Positions 6,140 through 8,424 of a stretch of DNA of 8,424 nucleotides are shown here, in pieces. The stretch is taken from contig JAKORQ010000071.1 of NCBI GenBank assembly GCA_029777755.1, positions 1 to 8,424 on the forward strand, written 5' to 3'. The notes beneath the pieces were generated by a model. That model was not told the DNA's origin. It did not search any database and saw nothing but the letters and a program-made list of their open reading frames with translations. This DNA comes from Planctomycetota bacterium (GTDB lineage: Bacteria; Planctomycetota; Phycisphaerae; Tepidisphaerales; Tepidisphaeraceae). Each line of letters starts with the position of its first letter. Position 1 is the stretch's first letter. A program made the position numbers and the translations under genes.

Positions 6140-8424
6140 GTCATCAAGGCGGGAGTGGCCGGTGATCTTGAGCTGTCGCTGCCATGGTTCCCGGATGTGC
6201 AGGGAGGAACCCCCACCGACGTACAGCGCGCACCGGATGGCAAAAGCCTGAGTTTCACATTCCCGGCCGGCGGCAAGGGAATGGTCGCGCTCGATGCCGC
6301 CGACGCGCTGAGCGTCAGCTTTGTCGACCTCTCACTTCAGCTCAAGACAAAGAAGATGAGGATGCGGCTGACCATCCCGGGGCTGTTCAAGAGTGGCGGC
6401 AAGTACGCCATCGCCGGGGCTGGGTTTAAGGATTTTCCCCTCGAGAAGCCGGCGTCACCGTACCTGTTCCAAGGCGGCACCGACCAGCCGGTCTCCCTGG
6501 TCCATCCCAGCGGTGCGGGATTCTCCATCTCCGGGTTTGGGCCGGGCACATTCCAGCAGTTGCAGGACAACCGCGAATGGAACAACGGAACTTTCAGTTG
6601 GCTGTTCAGCACCTCGGTGCCGGCGGAGAAGCTGACGCTCAGGCTCACACCCCCGGCCGGCGCTTCAGGTCAGGTGAAGCTCCAGATCGATCGCTTCGGC
6701 CAGGTCATTGCGGCAAACTATCCCGAGAAAGTAACCAGCGACGATGAGTTACGCGCCGACGTGGCAGCCGACCGCGAATACTATTCGGCACTACAGCCGC
6801 CGCAGTTCGACCGCTTCGGCGGCCTACCCGGCAGTGGGGAGAAGCTCGGGCTGAAGAAGACCGGCTTCTTCCACGTGCAGAAGGTTGGCGACCGACAGGT
6901 GCTCGTCGATCCTGATGGCAACCTCTTCTTCCACCTGGGCCTGTGCCTGCTGGGAACACCGGGCGACGACTACACGCTGGTTCGGGGCAGGGAGAACATC
7001 TACGAGTGGCTGCCCGCCCCCGGTGACAAGACTTTCGCCAGCGCCTGGAAGCAGAGCGGCGTCTTCTCCTTCTACCTCGCCAACCGCATTCGCAAGTTCG
7101 GCGCGCCATTCAATCACGCGGAATTCTTCGCCGAGTCTATCGAGCGCGTGCGCAAGTGGGGATTCAACAGCGCCGGGGCATGGACGCAGACAAGCGCCCC
7201 GGAGATCGCCGAGTTGATAAGGCAACGGCATCTGCCCTACACGCCCTTCCTACCCACTCCCAGCAAGGCGGCCGAGGTGATGTATCGCGTGTGGGATCCA
7301 TTCGATCCCAACATCGAGCAGATACTGGACTCGACGTTCAGCCCGCTTGCGGCGCGGGCGGATGATCCGCAGATCATCGGCTACTTCCTCGTCAATGAGC
7401 CGCGCCTCCAGAACGTGCCAAGGGTGGTGCCGACGCTCAAGGCATCGCAGTCTCCATCCAAGGCGCGCCTGGTGCAGATGCTTCAGGAAAAGTACGGCAG
7501 CATCGACCAGTTCAATAAGGCATGGGAGATGAGTGCTGCGAGCTTTGAGGAGTTGAACGAAGCTCCGCTCACAGTCGCCACTCGGCAGGCAAGCACGGAT
7601 GTGTCGGCGTTCTACGAGGAGTTTCTCGAGCGCCGCTACAGCCTCGTTCACAGGTACTTCCGCAAGTACGACGCAAATCACCTGCTGATCGGCGATCGCT
7701 GGATGGTGGACACGGCCAACAGCGAGGTCTTGTTACGAACGGCCGGCAAGTATTACGACATTATCAGCGTCAACTATTACACGGCCGGCGTCGACAAGGG
7801 GTTCCTGAAACGCCTGCATGACTGGTCCAGCGGCCGGCCGCTCATGCTCAGCGAATTCTATTATAGCAGCGGCGACCAGGGCCTGATGATCACTGGCCGA
7901 ACATTGGCCAACCAGCGGGGCCGCGGCCTGGCATATCGTAACTATGTCGAACAGGCCGCCAGCACAGGCTTTGTTGTCGGCATCCAGTGGTTCAATCACC
8001 TGGACCGGTCGGCCACCGGCCGATGCTTCCAGGGATACAACGGCGAAGGCGCTGCCAACGGTCTGGTGAATGTGGTCGACCGCCCCTACAAGCCGTTCCT
8101 CGAGGAGGTGACGAAGACCAACTACGACATCTACTCCGTGCTGATGGGTGAGAAGTCGCCGTTTGTTTTCGATGACCCGCGCTTCAAGCCCACCAGCGGC
8201 GGCCGCAAGGGAGTGAGCGTCACGCGCATGACCAGGCAGGTCACGATCGATGGCCAGAGCGAGGATTGGCCGACCGTTCCTGGCACGCGCATCGATCCGG
8301 GTAACCTGATCTGGGGAGAATCGGCCGACGGCCTGGAGGGGACCTTCCGCCTCGGTTGGGATGACACGAACCTCTACCTGTTCGTAGAAGTGGTCGACCC
8401 GACGCCCATGGAGAATTCCCTGCC
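6137..8424 (+). CDS. agarase-like glycoside hydrolase (clan GH-A) with CBM9-like C-terminus, partial at 3' end
   Basis: The frame stays open for 762 codons to the window edge. About 1-175 repeats the domain of the preceding gene (MRMRLTIP at 74-81, QDNREW at 143-148). From about 240 (TGFFHVQKVG, then VDPDGNLFFHLG at 257-268) it resembles beta-agarases and related GH-A enzymes such as family GH50. Probable catalytic residues are E421 in YFLVNEP (acid/base) and E573 in LMLSEF (nucleophile), with IQWFN (616-620) as a late barrel strand. About 698-762 (VTIDGQSEDW, then LGWDDTNLYLFVEVVD) looks like the start of a CBM9- or DOMON-like sugar-binding domain. It probably cleaves a galactan or similar polysaccharide; the substrate is inferred. 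Starting at 6137 gives no signal peptide, odd for such an enzyme, so it may originally have been one polypeptide with 5396-6121. GTG or upstream codons are alternative starts. Confidence 0.82.
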   Translation, partial: MVIKAGVAGDLELSLPWFPDVQGGTPTDVQRAPDGKSLSFTFPAGGKGMVALDAADALSVSFVDLSLQLKTKKMRMRLTIPGLFKSGGKYAIAGAGFKDFPLEKPASPYLFQGGTDQPVSLVHPSGAGFSISGFGPGTFQQLQDNREWNNGTFSWLFSTSVPAEKLTLRLTPPAGASGQVKLQIDRFGQVIAANYPEKVTSDDELRADVAADREYYSALQPPQFDRFGGLPGSGEKLGLKKTGFFHVQKVGDRQVLVDPDGNLFFHLGLCLLGTPGDDYTLVRGRENIYEWLPAPGDKTFASAWKQSGVFSFYLANRIRKFGAPFNHAEFFAESIERVRKWGFNSAGAWTQTSAPEIAELIRQRHLPYTPFLPTPSKAAEVMYRVWDPFDPNIEQILDSTFSPLAARADDPQIIGYFLVNEPRLQNVPRVVPTLKASQSPSKARLVQMLQEKYGSIDQFNKAWEMSAASFEELNEAPLTVATRQASTDVSAFYEEFLERRYSLVHRYFRKYDANHLLIGDRWMVDTANSEVLLRTAGKYYDIISVNYYTAGVDKGFLKRLHDWSSGRPLMLSEFYYSSGDQGLMITGRTLANQRGRGLAYRNYVEQAASTGFVVGIQWFNHLDRSATGRCFQGYNGEGAANGLVNVVDRPYKPFLEEVTKTNYDIYSVLMGEKSPFVFDDPRFKPTSGGRKGVSVTRMTRQVTIDGQSEDWPTVPGTRIDPGNLIWGESADGLEGTFRLGWDDTNLYLFVEVVDPTPMENSL

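Overview
The window is GC-rich bacterial DNA. Every gene I can support lies on the + strand. Two exported proteins end in PEP-CTERM sorting tails, and next to them are an exported glycan-deacetylase-like protein and an agarase-like glycoside hydrolase. This mix, with a single-pass SPOR-like protein, suits a carbohydrate-degrading member of the Planctomycetes-Verrucomicrobia-Lentisphaerae group. That placement is an inference from gene content, because the window holds no phylogenetic marker beyond one tRNA.

Layout. Bases 1-121 show no gene. At 224-631 is a MutT-type Nudix hydrolase. At 739-1500 is a membrane-anchored SPOR-like protein with a plausible sigma-70-type promoter and a short hairpin in its leader. 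At 1588-1660 is tRNA-Ala(UGC), followed by a strong intrinsic terminator (1671-1710). Two paralogous PEP-CTERM proteins follow (1935-2924 and 3307-4311). Each has its own AGGAGG ribosome binding site, its own downstream hairpin terminator, and a conserved 44-base upstream block. From 4449 to the window edge runs a probable operon: an exported NodB-like deacetylase homologue (4449-5354), an exported beta-rich protein (5396-6121), and a long open frame with a clan GH-A catalytic domain and a CBM9-like C-terminus. The last frame (6137 to beyond 8424) is cut by the window end.

How the genes relate. The first half (MutT, SPOR-like protein, tRNA) looks like housekeeping DNA. The second half looks like a surface and extracellular carbohydrate module: two proteins probably sorted by an exosortase encoded elsewhere, then secreted enzymes that would act on a polysaccharide.

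Two observations stand out. First, the 5396-6121 frame and the hydrolase frame are in the same reading frame, separated by one TAG. The first carries a signal peptide, a domain and a Pro/Ala linker; the second carries a homologous domain and then the catalytic barrel, with no signal peptide of its own. This looks like one secreted multidomain enzyme interrupted by an amber codon, or a gene recently split in two. Second, the two PEP-CTERM genes share an upstream element with CCGCA repeats exactly 21 bases apart and a TCCG-N6-CGGA palindrome, a candidate operator or RNA element for a PEP-CTERM regulon.
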